From: Nymphaea colorata
Taxonomy: Eukaryota; Streptophyta; Magnoliopsida; Nymphaeales; Nymphaeaceae
Direction: 5' to 3'
Assembly: GCF_008831285.2 (NCBI RefSeq)
Contig: NC_045150.1
Location: 9,934,001-9,998,000, forward strand
Length of the DNA stretch: 64,000 nt
Below are positions 33,506 through 45,453 of the stretch, one piece after another. The position numbers and the translations under genes were made by a program. Numbering within the stretch: the first letter of the stretch is position 1; each line of letters starts with the position of its first letter. Below the pieces are notes generated by a model. That model searched no databases. It was not told the DNA's origin and saw only the letters and a list, made by a program, of their open reading frames with translations.

Positions 33506-34856
33506 TGTTTGCATCCCAAAATTTTCACTAGTTTTGGAGTGCCCCAGAAAAATGAGGTTTTGTTTTGAAATAGGAAAGAAGGGGGACTCGCCCGTCGGTA
33601 CAAGGACCAAATGTTCTCAGTGCCTTTACTGAAGGTAATCAACCTAAGGGCTATGTTTACCATTGATGCATTTCGTTTTAACTTAAACATCTTTTTTATT
33701 CTATATGTGGTGTAGAAAAATATTGAAAGTTTGATGTTTCAAACATTTGAAAAGGCTCTTGAAGAGTTCCTTGAGAATGTAAAATATTTTAGAGAAAACT
33801 AAAATTGGAAAATATCATTTGGAAAACTTGAGAAATCATTTTGAAGTCATTTTAGTGTTCTCTTAAGACTTAAAGTAGGTTTGAGATTTTGCTCTAATTT
33901 GGTTACCACCTAGTTAGAACTCCATCTCAACTAGCCTAAGTTCTTTGGAGTAGTGCTTGTGATCATAAGTGATATTGAGTGAAGGCATGAATATATGTGT
34001 ACATACCATCACATATACACATTAATGATAGCTTAAGAGAAAAAGATGTATTGATTTGAAGAGAAAGAGAGATTTTAGAGGAAAAGAAAAATATACTATA
34101 TATGGGTATGTATAAGAAATTATGTAAGGGAAGATATTTGTCTTGGAAAGAGGTATTAAATATTTGAAAGAGAGAAAATAGAGCAAATGTGCATACACAT
34201 TCATGTGCATATGAAATTTTGTAAAATGGAATGTGAAAGCATAGGGAGAGAAAGATGGGGGGGTCATTATGTGTGCATAGATGTACTTATCATGTATATA
34301 CATATGTGCCTCCACAAGATTAGAAATCAATCAATAACCTAAAATTACCAACTTCAAGTTTAATGTGGGCTGGAGGGAAAATTGGACTCATGCAATAGTC
34401 TAAGCTAAGTCCCTAAGGCCGTATTAGAAGGTTTCTTTTGAAAATGTTTTGGAAAATATGATTTATATAAACATAGAATGTTATTACTTAGTTTGTTACA
34501 AGGGATATATTTCTTCCACCGTTGGGTATGGAAGAAAAACAAGCAATATAACGAAGCATTTATTAGGGTTCCTAATGGGTTGATTAGGAAGGAAACTAGC
34601 ACAAAATGACAGGCAAATGCATATTAAAATGTATATTTTCGTGAGGATTTTTCCCGGGTTGGACAAGTCTCAACCTCAAAAATCAATATGAAGATAAAGA
34701 TAAAGAACCCTAAACCGCACTCTCATTCCCACCATACATTCATGTATAAATGGAAAACCTAGCAACAGTGCAAGGATAATATATAGACAATATTCAAGGA
34801 AGGGAAGAGAGAGAGAGAGAGAGAGAGAGGATGATGGAAAGAGAAAGGTTCAACTA

Positions 34857-35510
34857 GGACGGAGGGCATGATGTAACTATAAAATAAAATATCATCTCAT
34901 CCTTTCATCCTCCTGGTGCACTTCAGCATAGCCTCCTGTCTTTAAAAAAAAAGAGATTGAGTGTTATCTTCTTTGGCCATGGGGAGATGAAGATGAAAAG
35001 AAAATGAAGAAAGAAAGACAATGCTATATTCATTAAAAGAGAAAACATGATTCAATCATGAAATGAAAGATCGTCTCATCTTTCTATGCTTCCGGTGCAC
35101 TCAAGCATAACCTCTTGTCTCTAAAATAGAGATTGAATGTTATCTCCTTTGGCCATGGGGAGATGATGATGAGAAGAAAATAAAGAAAGAAAGACAGTGC
35201 TATATTCAATAAAAGAGAAAACATGATTCAATCATGAAATGAAAGATCGTCTCATATTTCCATGCTCCCGGTGCACTCGAGTATAGTCTCTTGTCTCTAA
35301 AAAAGAGATTGAGTGCTATCTCTTTTGGCCATGGAGAGATGATGATGATAATAAAATGAAGAAAGAAAGACAATTCCATAATGAATAAAAGAGAAAACAT
35401 GATTCAATCATGAAATGATAGATCGTCTCATCTTTCCATGCTCTCGGTGCACTCGAGCATAGCCACTTGTCTCTAAAGTAGAGATTGAGTGATATCTCCT
35501 TGCCATGGGG
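34857..35510. repeat. ~176-bp LTR subrepeats, 3' LTR array
   Basis: Units begin at the odd-length palindrome CATGATTCAATCATG (35046, 35222, 35398), with a diverged unit before them. Each contains GGTGCACTCGAGCATAGCC and GCCATGGGGAGATGATGATG. Confidence 0.9.
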
Positions 35511-35790
35511 AGATATAGATTACATACCTCTAGTGAGAATGATTTAGGGAGGATGAACACCTTAGGTCCTAGACTTTCTTGAGTTGAAGCTTCAAAATGC
35601 TGAAGTCGTAGCCTCCAAGAGATTTGTGACTTGATGAAACTTGCTCCCAAGTGTTGGAGAAGGAGAGAGGGAGTGAGAATGGAAGAGGAAGAGGGAAGTG
35701 GAGGAAGAATAAAATTTCTATGTCCCCAAGTGAAGATTTGCTAAAACTTCTCTAAGGGCTAGCTCTCACCCCAGAGGGAGGAAAATGGGG

Positions 35791-35800
35791 AATATTTATA
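35791..35800 (-). promoter_or_regulatory. LTR TATA box (3' LTR only)
   Basis: TATAAATATT on the minus strand within CCTCTATAAATATTCCCC, equivalent to the boxes at 451, 32766 and 57131. The corresponding segment is deleted from the 5' LTR. Confidence 0.6.
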
Positions 35801-36519
35801 GAGGATTTTGGATCCAAAACCCAACATTCAAATTTTCTAAAATTTTATAACATTTTCATCCGAATTTCAACTAATTTTGACTTATTGTCAATTTTTTGTA
35901 AAAGAAATAGGCCTCAAATAAACGGGATTGGCCATTAGGCCTGTAAAAACATTTTCTGATGTGGGCAGGGCTGTTGCCCACCCAAAAAGACCAAAACCAT
36001 CCCCTAAGGAGTGGTTTTTTTTGTCAAAAAAGGGGGAAGGGCTGCAACATGCTGGCCCCGGCTGAGCACCAGCCGCTGTTGCGCTTGGCGCTCTATCGAG
36101 GGGTGCGTGGCAGTGCTCTCGCGCTGTGCCGTGCGACTATGCCCTTGTACGTGCAGTCGTGCTTTCCGATCGTGCGAGCGGTCATGGATTTTTTTTTTGA
36201 AAATAAGTTAAAAATATGAAATAAAACATATATTTAATCAACTTGAGATTAAATGTACTTGTGATGAAGGTTTAAAATGCATATTTAATCAACTTGAGTT
36301 AATCAACCTCACTGACGCATTCTAGTGCGCGATAAGGGTCTAAAAACATGTTTTGGCGTGAGAATGAGACCTAAAAACAAAAGGAAGCTCTGCGCACACG
36401 TGATACTCGATTTTGAATTTCGGGTTTGAAATACTTGATTTGGACCTAATTAGTGGTTTTGGATCTAATTTGGATCCATGAATTAGATTTTGGGCTTGGA
36501 GAAATTTGGGGTGACTACA

Positions 36520-36535
36520 GATGCCCCACTTTGTT
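36520..36535 (-). other. Polypurine tract
   Basis: The minus strand reads AAAGTGGGGCATC immediately before the LTR start TGTAGTCACC. It is the expected plus-strand primer position and composition. Confidence 0.65.
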
Positions 36536-36599
36536 GCTAAGCCGGTGTTAGCCGTGCGTGCTTAGTGACAAAGATAAGCACCACAAATTTTTCAAACAA

Positions 36600-36900
36600 A
36601 ATATGTGCATAGTGATGTTTCAGGTTTACCCCCTCACTTCAGTGGGTTGTTTGAGATTAAATTGTAGGTTTAACCCCTTACCTACATGGGTTTGCTAACC
36701 CCCTTGAATGGGTTGCCTTGACTTGCATCACAAGTTGAACCCTTTAACTATGTGGGTTGCTTTGGCATGTAGTATAGGTTTAACCCCTTTACCAGCATGG
36801 GTTGCTTCGGCTAGCATTGTAGGTTTAACCCCTTGCTTGCATGGGTTGCCCTCATATTATAGGTTACCCTTTACCTGCATGGATTGCTCTCATGTCTTGG
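36600..36900. repeat. ~50-60-bp tandem repeats in the 3' untranslated region
   Basis: Imperfect units of TAGGTTTAACCCCTT-(A/C)CC..CATGGGTTGC recur near 36620, 36668, 36730, 36776, 36828 and 36860. Tandem repeats between integrase and 3' LTR are known from Tat/Ogre elements. Confidence 0.75.
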
Positions 36901-37029
36901 GCGATAATAGTAAAAAATGCCCCAGTTTAATTGTCATGTTTTATGACTAGGAAGAATCTAGATTGAATAATAGATGTGAAAAATATTTGACATTGATTGG
37001 AAAACGAATACAAGAGAACTAGGCATAAA

Positions 37030-38250
37030 ATTTCTTGAGGTGAAGGGCATTAACTGGATCGACAAATTCCACCCCATCAGCACCAATCAGTCGGTATGAA
37101 TTATGGGCAACACTTCCTTAATAACATATGGGCCCTCCCAATTCGGTGCCCATTTACCTCACGGCCATCCTTTGAGGTACACTGCATATCGTAGGACCAA
37201 GTCATTCACTTTGAACTGTCTCTCGATAACTGACTTGGCAAATTGTCTGGCCACCCTTTGGCGGTAAGCTTCAACATGTTCAGCCGCTTTTAGCCTCCTT
37301 TCATCTAGCGAATCGAGTTGCATTAGCCTTTTCCACTGACATTGAGTTAGAGGAAGCTCTATGACTAGCTCTGCTAGAGTATCATTTGTTGGGATTCTCA
37401 TAGTGGTGCAATATGTCCACAGGGCGTTATGCATCTTTTCATGCCAGTCTTTTCAAATTTCTACTGTCCGTTCCAGGACACGGATCAGGATTTTGTTGGT
37501 GGCCTCTACTTGCCCATTGCCTTGGGGGTAATAAGGAGCTGAAAAATGATGCGTCATGTTGTACTTGCTGCAAAACTGCCTCATCTTTTCATTATTGAAA
37601 GGAGTCTCATTGTATCGTGAGGGACTCCAAATCTGCAGAGAAGATTTTTGTTAATGAATGACACTACATGATGTCCTTCCACTGTTTTGACTGTGACGAC
37701 TTCCACCCACTTTGTAAAAGAGCCTGTTGTAGCCAAAAAATACTTATGGCCATTGGAAGCTGCAGGGGATATAGGTTCGACTATGTCAAAGGCCCACATA
37801 TAAAATGGCCAATAAGATGTCATGGAATACAATTAAGAGGCTGGTGCATGAATCACTGGAGCATGCAGTTGGCATTCTTTGCACCTTTTGACAAATTGGT
37901 AAGAATCCTTTTGCATAGTAAGCCAATAATATCCTACTCAAATTATCTGTTTGGCGAGGGTTTGGTAACCAACATGGCTTCTACAATCTCCTTGATGTGA
38001 CTCTTTGATGACTTCCTTCGCCTCATCTTCATCAAGGCACCGAGAATATTTAGTGCTAAATCCACGTCTTTATAATACCCCTGCAAGAATAAAGTACCTC
38101 GCTGACATACATTGGATTACTTTTTGTTCATTTTTGGGCATTTCAGTCGGGAATTATCTGCTTTCTATGTACCTTTTGATGTCAAGGTACCAAGGCGTAT
38201 TCCCCCCTTGGATATAATGAACATGTGTCATTGTTTCAAAAGTAGGGTGT
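37030..38250 (-). pseudogene. Integrase relic of the Tat element
   Basis: Minus-strand frames give a zinc-finger region (ESHQGDCRSHVG...FVKRCKECQLHA, about 38010-37840). The core follows with WAFDIVEPISPAASNGHKYF (37795-37740), where D of FDI is the first catalytic position, and FTKWVEV. GVPHD then precedes a frameshift, and TPFNNEKMRQF plus GNGQVEATNK carries the catalytic E. The C-terminal part FKVNDLVLR...KGWP*GKWAPNWEGPYVIKEVL contains the GPY-type motif with an internal stop at about 37159. Stops and a shift after the first half prevent function. On the minus strand it lies after the second RNase H, as expected. Confidence 0.88.
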
Positions 38251-38299
38251 TCTAAACTTCCAATCTCAAAAGAACGAATTGCTTTATTGGTTCGAAAAA

Positions 38300-38840
38300 T
38301 GATGGTGGATCCTAGGCTCGCAAGGCCATCCGCAATAGGGTTACCTTCTGTCTTTATGTGAGCTAGTTGTACTTCTTCAAATTAACAGATTAAGGAGGTA
38401 GCGATCTCTTGATATGGCACCAACTTTTCGTCTTTGACTTGCCATTTTCCATTCACTTGGTTTATAATAAGCTGCGAGTCGCCGAAGGCATGCACCATTA
38501 TCACTTGAAAACTCAATAAAGAACGAAGCCCTTGTATGAGGGCTTCATATTGAGTCATGTTATGGGTACATGAAAATCGAGTTTCAAAGAATACATGATA
38601 ATTTTGTCTTTTGGAGTGATAAGTTGGATGCCTATGTCTGCTCCCATCACATTCCTGGATCCATCAAAGTATATCTTCCACATCGGAACATTTTCCAATC
38701 TTAGTACATGTTCATCTAGAAACTCATCATTCGTTCTGATTTCTTCGTATTGGGGGAAGTCTACTAACTGATCTGTAATTGCTTGTCCTTTGATTGACTT
38801 TTGAGACACACATTCTAGATCATATTGCATTAGCAAAACT
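38300..38840 (-). pseudogene. Second (Tat-type) RNase H domain
   Basis: WKIYFDGSRNVMGADIGIQL at about 38685-38625 carries the first catalytic Asp of an RNase H fold, followed by TQYEALIQGL (second acidic position), HAFGDSQLIINQVNG (third) and ADGLASLGS (fourth, Asp-x-Leu-Ala type). It comes directly after the retroviral-type RNase H, so the element has two RNase H domains in series, a Tat-lineage trait. An in-frame shift or stop separates 38555 from the following block. Confidence 0.85.
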
Positions 38841-39124
38841 TACCATTCGGCGATGCATCCATTAAGGAAGGGGTGTTCCAAGATGTACTTGAGAGGATTA
38901 AGCTTGGAGAGGATCTTGACTTCACAAGCTAATAAATAATGTCTTAGCTTTTGACACATCCAAACCAATGCTAGACAAGTTTTTTCGATTGGAGAGTACT
39001 TCTTTTCGTACTGGACAAAAGTCTTGCTAATGTAATAGATTGCATGCTCAACGTGACTTCCTTCCTCATATTGTGCCAAAAAGCTGCCAAATGTTGCCTG
39101 ATTCACTGTAATGTAAAATAGCAA
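38840..39124 (-). pseudogene. RNase H following reverse transcriptase
   Basis: LFYITVNQATFGSFLAQYEE, then AIYYISKTFVQYEKKYSPIE, KTCLALVWMCQKLRHYLL and LKYILEHPFLNGCIAEW: the gypsy RNase H. The usual YLD start is degenerate (FYITVNQ). It ends in TAA after AEW, where related proteins have KWQ/RWQ. A CAA-to-TAA change would explain the stop. Confidence 0.85.
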
Positions 39125-39197
39125 TGGTCAACCCAACACCAAGGGTTTTGAGAATTGGTGAATTTAGAAGGTATTTCTTGATCCTTTCGAATGACTA

Positions 39198-39973
39198 TTA
39201 GCATTCAAAACCCCATTCAAACTTGACCCCTTTCCTCAGCAGTTGGTTGAATGGTTCACAACTCATGGTTAAATGAGAAATGACTCGCCTGATGGACTGG
39301 GTTTGCCCTTGCAAACTTTGCAACTGCTTGATATTAGTAGGTGGTGGCATATCGACGATTGCTTTAGCTTTAGTAAGATCCATTTTGATCCCCTTCTTAC
39401 TAACCATGAAACCCAAGAGCTTACCTGACTCAACTCCAAACACACATTTTTGAAGATTCAAGCGAAGCTTGTACTGTAAAAGCCTCTCGAATACTTGGGC
39501 AAGAGTTTCAATGTGATCTTCTCTCATCTTGGATTTAATCAATATGTCATCGGTATACGCATCCATGATTTTGTGCATTTGGTCATGGCTCTTTGTTAAG
39601 TTGCTCCAGCATTCTTCAACCCAAATGGCATTACCGTGTAACAAAAAGTGCCCCAGGGTGTAGTAAAAGTGGTCTTAGGTTGATCTTTGACTGCTAATTT
39701 GATATGATTATATCCCGAATATGCATCCATGAAAGAGAACATTGCATGGCCTGCAGTACTGTCTACCAACAGATCAATGTTTGGAAGAGGATAATCATCC
39801 TTCTGTATGGCTTTGTTCAAGTCTCGAAAGTCAATACACAACCTGACTTTGCCATTTTTCTTGAGGACCACCACGATGTTCACCAACCATTCGAGGTAAT
39901 CGATGGCACAAATGAATTTTTCCTTTAGTAGGTCCTCTAAACCTCTTTTATAGGGCCTTCTAGTTAGGATCAA
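39198..39973 (-). pseudogene. Reverse transcriptase of the Tat element
   Basis: Frame 1 (39973-39596) carries KNGKVRLCIDFRDLNKA, DYPLPNIDLLVDSTAGH, FSFMDAYSGYNHIKLA and TPWGTFCYTVMPFGLKNAGAT. After a frameshift near 39600, frame 2 carries YTDDILIKS (39557-39534), LRLNLQKCVFGVESGKLLGF and GIKMDLTKAKAI. The catalytic box is YTDD instead of the common YVDD/YIDD. The two catalytic Asp are retained, as is the Asp of FMDAYSGYN. Upstream lies a linker, QIDTSLSVDEKKRLVDFLIS (about 40160). Confidence 0.93.
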
Positions 39974-40562
39974 GCTTTCACAACTTTTGTTTAATTGGCT
40001 TGCAATTAGGATTTAAAGGCAAACGATGTTCAACTAACTGGGGGTCTAAGTCTCGCATGTCTTCATAAGTCCAAGCAAAGCTTCTTGGTTACTTATAAGA
40101 AAGTCCACCAATCTTTTCTTCTCATCCACTGACAAACTGGTGTCAATTTGAAGGATTTTAGGATCTTCATTGGTTCCAATATTAATTTCTTCAATTAGAT
40201 CATTCACCAAGGATGAGGGGTGTTCTTGTTTCTGAATCTGAATGAATTCTGGTAATTCTGACTTCACGAATGACAAGGTTCCATTTCACCGACTGCTTGT
40301 TCGATAAATGCTTTCTGGGGGACTTCCAAGGAAAAAGAAGAAATTGAGACATGTTGAGTTTTGACATCCTATAAAGAGGATAAATGAAAGAATTTGACTA
40401 AATTAAAATTGACAACAAAAGATTACATGCATTGCATAAAAACAACTTCTTAGTTCATAGAAGGGGTCCTCTCATGAGACCAGACAAAAAGAAGTTTAAG
40501 ATTATAAAATTCATGGGAGGATTTGAAACAAATGTAAATACTATCAGCCCGCAAGATCTTCT

Positions 40563-41330
40563 TCAAATTTCTTCATGATACCCCAGTCCACTGGTGTTCA
40601 TCTGAAAAGGGATACTAATCGGCTGCAAGATGCCATCTTCATTTTTTTTGAGGCCAGTGAATGGATGGTAGTCACCTTTGAGAAGCAACTGAAATCCCTT
40701 AGGATTTTTCGTGAAATGAACATACAAAGGATGCTTTTGGTAACTTGTATGATTGCTTGAAACAATATAAGCGCTCTTGGATGGTTCGCCTATCTCCATG
40801 TTTTGCATCCATTCTTCCAAAGATTTGTCCTTCGTCGTTATTACACTGGGTACATCCACCGACTCAATCGGCCTATGGAGCATTGGTTGTACTAACCTTT
40901 CAATCGAATGCTCAGCACGTATGGTGATGACCGATGGGCCGGAATTCCATTTGAGGCACTGATGAAGAGTGGATAGGATTCCTCATACTTGGTGGATCAA
41001 AGGTCATCCCAAAAGCAAATTATATGATGGTGGCACATACCACATGGAATACAATGTGATGGCTAGTATTTCCGATGGTCACGTTCATATCGAGAGTACC
41101 TTTGTTGTTCATGCCTCGACCATCATATCCACAGATCTTGATATTATTAGAGCGATATTTGTCTTCACGAAAACTCAAAGTTTTGGCTGTGAGGTTAAGA
41201 CAAATATTCAAGCCACTTCATCCATCAATCAACACATGTGCCACAGTCATCCCGTTGATCTGAACGACGATGTAAAGAGCATCTTCATGGTAATACCCCA
41301 TTTAAAGAGTTCATTTTCTTAAAAGGTAAT
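40563..41330 (-). pseudogene. Protease and protease-RT linker
   Basis: VAHVLIDG*SGLNICLN (about 41240-41195) is the aspartic-protease active-site region. The codon after DG is TGA where GGA is expected (DGGS). YDGRGMNNKGTLDMNVTIG and YNLLLGMTFD follow, the last being the flap/LLG region of gypsy retropepsins. Farther down, LLKGDYHPFTGLKKNEDGIL and TSGLGYHEEI (40690-40566) form the G-patch-like linker found before RT in Tat elements. Stops make it non-functional. Confidence 0.82.
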
Positions 41331-43180
41331 TGACAAGCTCTGAAAAGGTAATGGACATCCCTCAATCATACGCTCTTCCAAGGGGAGAATCTCATCCAAA
41401 AAACATGGATCTTCGTCCAAAGATTCATTGATGCCACCTAGTAGGACAAAAGTCTTCAGAATCATGGGAAGTTTCTTCGGTGAACTTTTTATCCTGCCGT
41501 TCATCATAGCAATGAAATCCAAATGATTCTTACCTTGGTCTGCCTCCATGACTTGGTGTGAACCGCTTCCACTACAAGGTCGGATGTGCTCTTGTGGATG
41601 ATATGAGAGTGGAGTGTCTATGGTGATTGTGGCTTCTGCCTCCTTCCCGTGATCAGTAAATGGATTCCTTAACATCTCAGGGGTACTATCATCACAAATC
41701 TTAAGATCCTTGTTGATGAAGTCTTGAACAATATTTTTGAGGACAAAACAATCCTCAGTGTCATGACCAAGGGCATGATGAATCTTACACAGTTTTTCTT
41801 TATTTCCTCCCATCATTTTTGGAGGCTCTGATACTTTTGGCAAGATAATAGTTCCTTTGGGAAGGAGGTATTCCAGGATCTTCTTACGGGACTGACGGAG
41901 AGGAATGAATTTCCAGTTATAGCCACAGCCTGGGTGCTTGTTTTTCCTTTTATCGTCGCCTTTGGAAAACTGCGTGTTTTTTTTGTGAGTGACTTCTTTA
42001 TCCTACTTATAACTATTGCCATTGTCCTTTCTAATAGCATTGGCAATGATGTGTGCAGACAACTATGTTCTTTCTCCTTTCTTACCCTCTTCCTTGTACT
42101 TAGGAGCAATGATTCCATCAAAATGACCTTCCTCTATTGAATTTGCTTGTTCAATCAATTCAACAAATGAGTGACAATTGCTTCCTCTATTAAGGCATTG
42201 CGGATGAGACTTTTCAATGGCTGAGCAAGATTTTTCCTAATGAGTGACAATGCTTGTGTTTCAGAAATGGGCTCCTTCATCTTGTTGTATTGAATTATCC
42301 ATTTTTGGATGAATTCTCGAGCATTTTCTCCCTATTTGTGACGGAGACTGCAAATAGTACTGAGAGTTGGAGCCATGGGAGCATTTTGTTCAAATGTTTT
42401 AAAAAATATGTTAATCAGTTTGTCAAATTCCTTCAGCTCGACTGGGTTGACATTTTCTTTGTACCATTGTGCGGCGATGCCTTTAAAACTTCTTGGAAAA
42501 TGTTAGAACAAAGCTCTATTATTTGTCTGAATTTTGTAGCAATCATTGAAAGGTTGAAAGATGAACGTGTGGGCAAGTGGTTCCATCATATCTGACGAAC
42601 TCTTTGGGCAAGCCTTTCATGTCTTCATCCCCTTCAATGCCAAGGTAGTACTCCTCACATGAGTATGACTGTTTTCCTCGTCACCTAAGCTCAAGATTGT
42701 TCATTTTTTTCTCCATTTCATAGAATCTCTGCTTAGTCAAACTTTCATCATCACTTGATTCGACCAATTCTGGCTTGGTCTTTTTCTTCTTGCCCTTGAT
42801 CTCCTTTACTTTCTCTTCAAAACTCTCTTTGCCTAAGCTACTGCTAGGGATGTACTTCTCGGTCTTTTTGCTTTTCTTGGTATGCTTTCTCTTTCTTTTG
42901 GGTTTCTCTTCTGAACTTCTAGTGGTGATAGGGCTATGTGAACTGCTTTCCACCATAATTTATTTTTCTTTCTTGCTTTTCTTTGTTGTCTTTTTCTTTT
43001 TCGGAGAAAGCAGTTTGGGTTTTTCTTCCTTACTAGTTGTTGAATCTGAATCCAAATAATCTTCATCCAGATCTATCGGAGAAGACTTGCTGTTTTTCTT
43101 CTTCCTTTCCTGCTTGGCAGCCTCTTCATTATCTGGTTCTGGAGTAACCATCTAGGCCTTTTGCTCCTCTTGCTTCTTCA
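41319..43180 (-). pseudogene. Gag of the Tat element
   Basis: Reading minus from about 43180: a Lys/Glu/Ser-rich N-terminus (VTPEPDNEEAAKQE..., KKKKTTKKSKKEK), then KQRFYEMEKKMNNLELR with coiled-coil spacing. KGLPKEFVRYDGTTCPHVHL matches the gag core found in plant gypsy elements (the 'YDGxxxPxxHL' block). After several breaks, LCKIHHALGHDTEDCFVLK (41792-41736) is the CX2HX4HX4C nucleocapsid knuckle typical of the Tat group, followed by IVQDFINKDLK. The last open block ends at 41319. At least six stops or shifts lie between 42680 and 41843. Confidence 0.82.
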
Positions 43181-43629
43181 TGAATCGCTCCATGAACAAA
43201 CCTTCTGGCTCAATTGCTGGGAGGCCAAGTGTTTCTGGCCGGAGTTCAAAAGATGACGCCTCGTTTTGAGGAGCCTGTTTAGCTTGCAATCTGGTTTCAA
43301 CCATTTTGTTGGCTTTCAAGTATTTGCCTTATCACACAAGAGAAGGGGAGTTATTGGAGGGAAATGATGACAAAATAAAGTTTCATGTCGCATTAAAAGT
43401 TTCAAAAGTTACATCCAAAGAAAACACTAACAAAGATGATGATGATTGAAGACGACCTAAGGAGTACAAAGTTGATGATATAAAAAAAAAAGTTAGGGAA
43501 TGATGGATGGTGGTCGGTTAGCATCTGACCAATTGACATATTCATTCTTTACCACTGGGCCTATGAACCAAGTGTATGAGATTTGTGTCTTCCACTCTTG
43601 TCCTGCTATTGCAAACAATGCCGCCTATT

Positions 43630-44662
43630 GAAGAGAACTGAGGTCGAATTTAGGGATTGCTCCAATTGGTGTACCCATAGAAACCATCTTCTGCGTGTGA
43701 GAGAATTGTCTCAGACGCCCATGAGGATGGTGAGTGTAATGAAGTGGACTCTCACGACGATCACAATAGTCCCAAATGATCTCATCTCCATCTAATCATT
43801 CGATCAAATGGCGACATGGTTCTAAGGCTGTCAATGCTCTATCAGTGTTCTTGAATAGACTGGTTTGTGATTGCGTGTGCTTCAAAAACCACAAATGCAA
43901 AGGATATGTGCATCCTTCTACAAAGTCAATATCAACAATGGTGAAACGGGTGAGTCCTCGGTAAAGGAAGGCTAAGGCTGTCATTGCTACTGACAAGTGT
44001 TGGGTCCCACTATGTCCCCATACCTGAAAAAGTTGGGCAATACGGACATCTAGGAGGTCACTTCCATTGGTGAAAAGGGTCACTCCCACTATGCAAAGCA
44101 TCATACAATGTTTGATTCTTCTTATGGTTTTTTGAGGTAAAGTCGAAGGTTCAACATAGGCTCCAAATTCTTCGTACAAATTTTTCATGTTGAAGCTTTG
44201 ATTTTCATGGTTTTCTACTAAAGGCCAAGTTTTTCGCTCAGTAAAGTGAGCAATGAGGTCAATTGCATTGACTTTGGTTAGGTTCATAAGGAATTATTTT
44301 TCCAATGGATCATTTGGGTCACAAGTTGGAGCAGGGAGGTCTAGTATTTTGTCAAATTCATTTAGTAATATTGTCATTTCTCCCCATGGAAACCAAAAAG
44401 AGGATGTCCTTGGGTTCCAACGCTCGGTGATTGCATGTACCAAATTTCCATCAACTGACTGCATTCCTCCGGCTACCACTGTCTCTATCCCACATTCTTC
44501 AAAATAAGAAGGAAACATCTGAGAGAATGTGGGGTGCCAAGACCGATACTTTTCGGAAGCCAAAAGTTTAGACTCAAGAAAAATGTAAGTAGAACATTCA
44601 GATCCTTCCCCGAAGAGGATATGATCATAAGGGAAGGTGACACTATGTTGGAAAGAATACAT
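43630..44662 (-). pseudogene. ORF1 of the Tat element, plant-mobile-domain-like
   Basis: Two long stretches in one frame, 44662-44294 and 44287-43796, are separated by a single TAA (EK*FLMNL). A third stretch continues after another stop to about 43630. The block RWNPRTSSFWFPWGEMTILL followed by NEFDKILDLPAP resembles the plant mobile domain signature (an aromatic-Pro-x-GEMTITL stretch followed by an acidic 'L.LP'). Later parts (GTQHLSVAMTALAFLYRGL, EGCTYPLHLWFLKHTQ) fit the helical remainder. It lies upstream of gag, where Tat/Ogre elements carry an extra ORF of unknown role. It is a relic by virtue of the stops. The domain assignment is from motif memory, not a search. Confidence 0.65.
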
Positions 44663-44699
44663 CTTGAATGACGACTCTGAAGGGTAGAGATTAGATTAG

Positions 44700-45453
44700 A
44701 AAAAGATTGACTAGGTTGACAAAGACATATGAAGTAGAGGTACAAAATAAGGTTGTAAAACATCACACAATGTTTAATGCATGTCCATATGTCATATTTT
44801 TGTAGAAAAATGGGTATAGGGACCTAATTGAAATAATTTTATGTCACGATAATCCAATGTCAAGTTATGCTTATATACTTTAGCTAAATGGCTTCGTACG
44901 AGCATATATTCTTCCTTAGGCAACTAAAGATAGGGTTCATCAACTTCTTCTTGATCGCTCGTCGATATACCATAAATTACCACTCATGGTACTAACGAAG
45001 GTGCTTTCCTGCCCAAGGTGTGGTTTAGTTGTAAGGCATAGTCTTGTGCTACCACTTAAGACCAATCCCTGCAACATGATGACCGAGACAAATAGGTATG
45101 AGGAATTTTGAAATATGAGAAATCATGCACAATCAGTTGTCTTTAATACAATGTTGCCTAAGATGATGATTAAAATAAATGGAAGAGCAAGCATTGTCTT
45201 CAAACAAATCTTAAATTGAGGAGGGTTGTATTTGATCCTATATCTAGGTGAACATGATTGATCATCCTCAATTAGTATTATATTCAAGGAAGCAAATACA
45301 ATCATCAAGAAATGTAATAAAATACCAATGGGGTTAAGGCCAAAGTAGGGGACATGCTTTATCATCGGCAACATAGAAGATGTTTAAATTAGTGAAAAAC
45401 GCATCAATCATAATCATAGGCAAACGATGATGGGTCCCATCATGGTCGCCATC
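44700..45453 (-). other. 5' leader of the Tat element
   Basis: Untranslated leader between primer-binding site and ORF1. It includes an 83-codon open frame (45374-45123) with counterpart at 59830-60078 in the other copy. It lacks the ~243-bp tandem repeats seen in the leader of that copy. Confidence 0.7.
45432..45451 (-). other. Primer-binding site
   Basis: TGGCGACCATGATGGGACCC on the minus strand, two bases inside the 5' LTR end. The other copy has TGGCGACCTTGATGGGACCC at 59751. TGGCGAC...TGGGAC resembles tRNA-Arg-type sites described for Tat elements; the exact tRNA is not established here. Confidence 0.6.

Larger units (their letters stand above)
33506..36519 (-). repeat. 3' LTR (3014 bp)
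   Basis: Starts TGTTTGCATCCC on the plus strand and ends GGGGTGACTACA. It contains about 3.7 copies of a roughly 176-bp subrepeat (34857-35510) and, unlike the 5' LTR, retains 35481-36395 with the TATA region and a 'GTGGGCAGGGCTGTTGCCCAC' block (35962-35982). Confidence 0.9.

Noticed and set aside
36708-36950. 80-codon plus frame with repeated WVA/GLTP motifs
   Set aside because: It runs through tandem repeats in the element's 3' untranslated region, antisense to the element.
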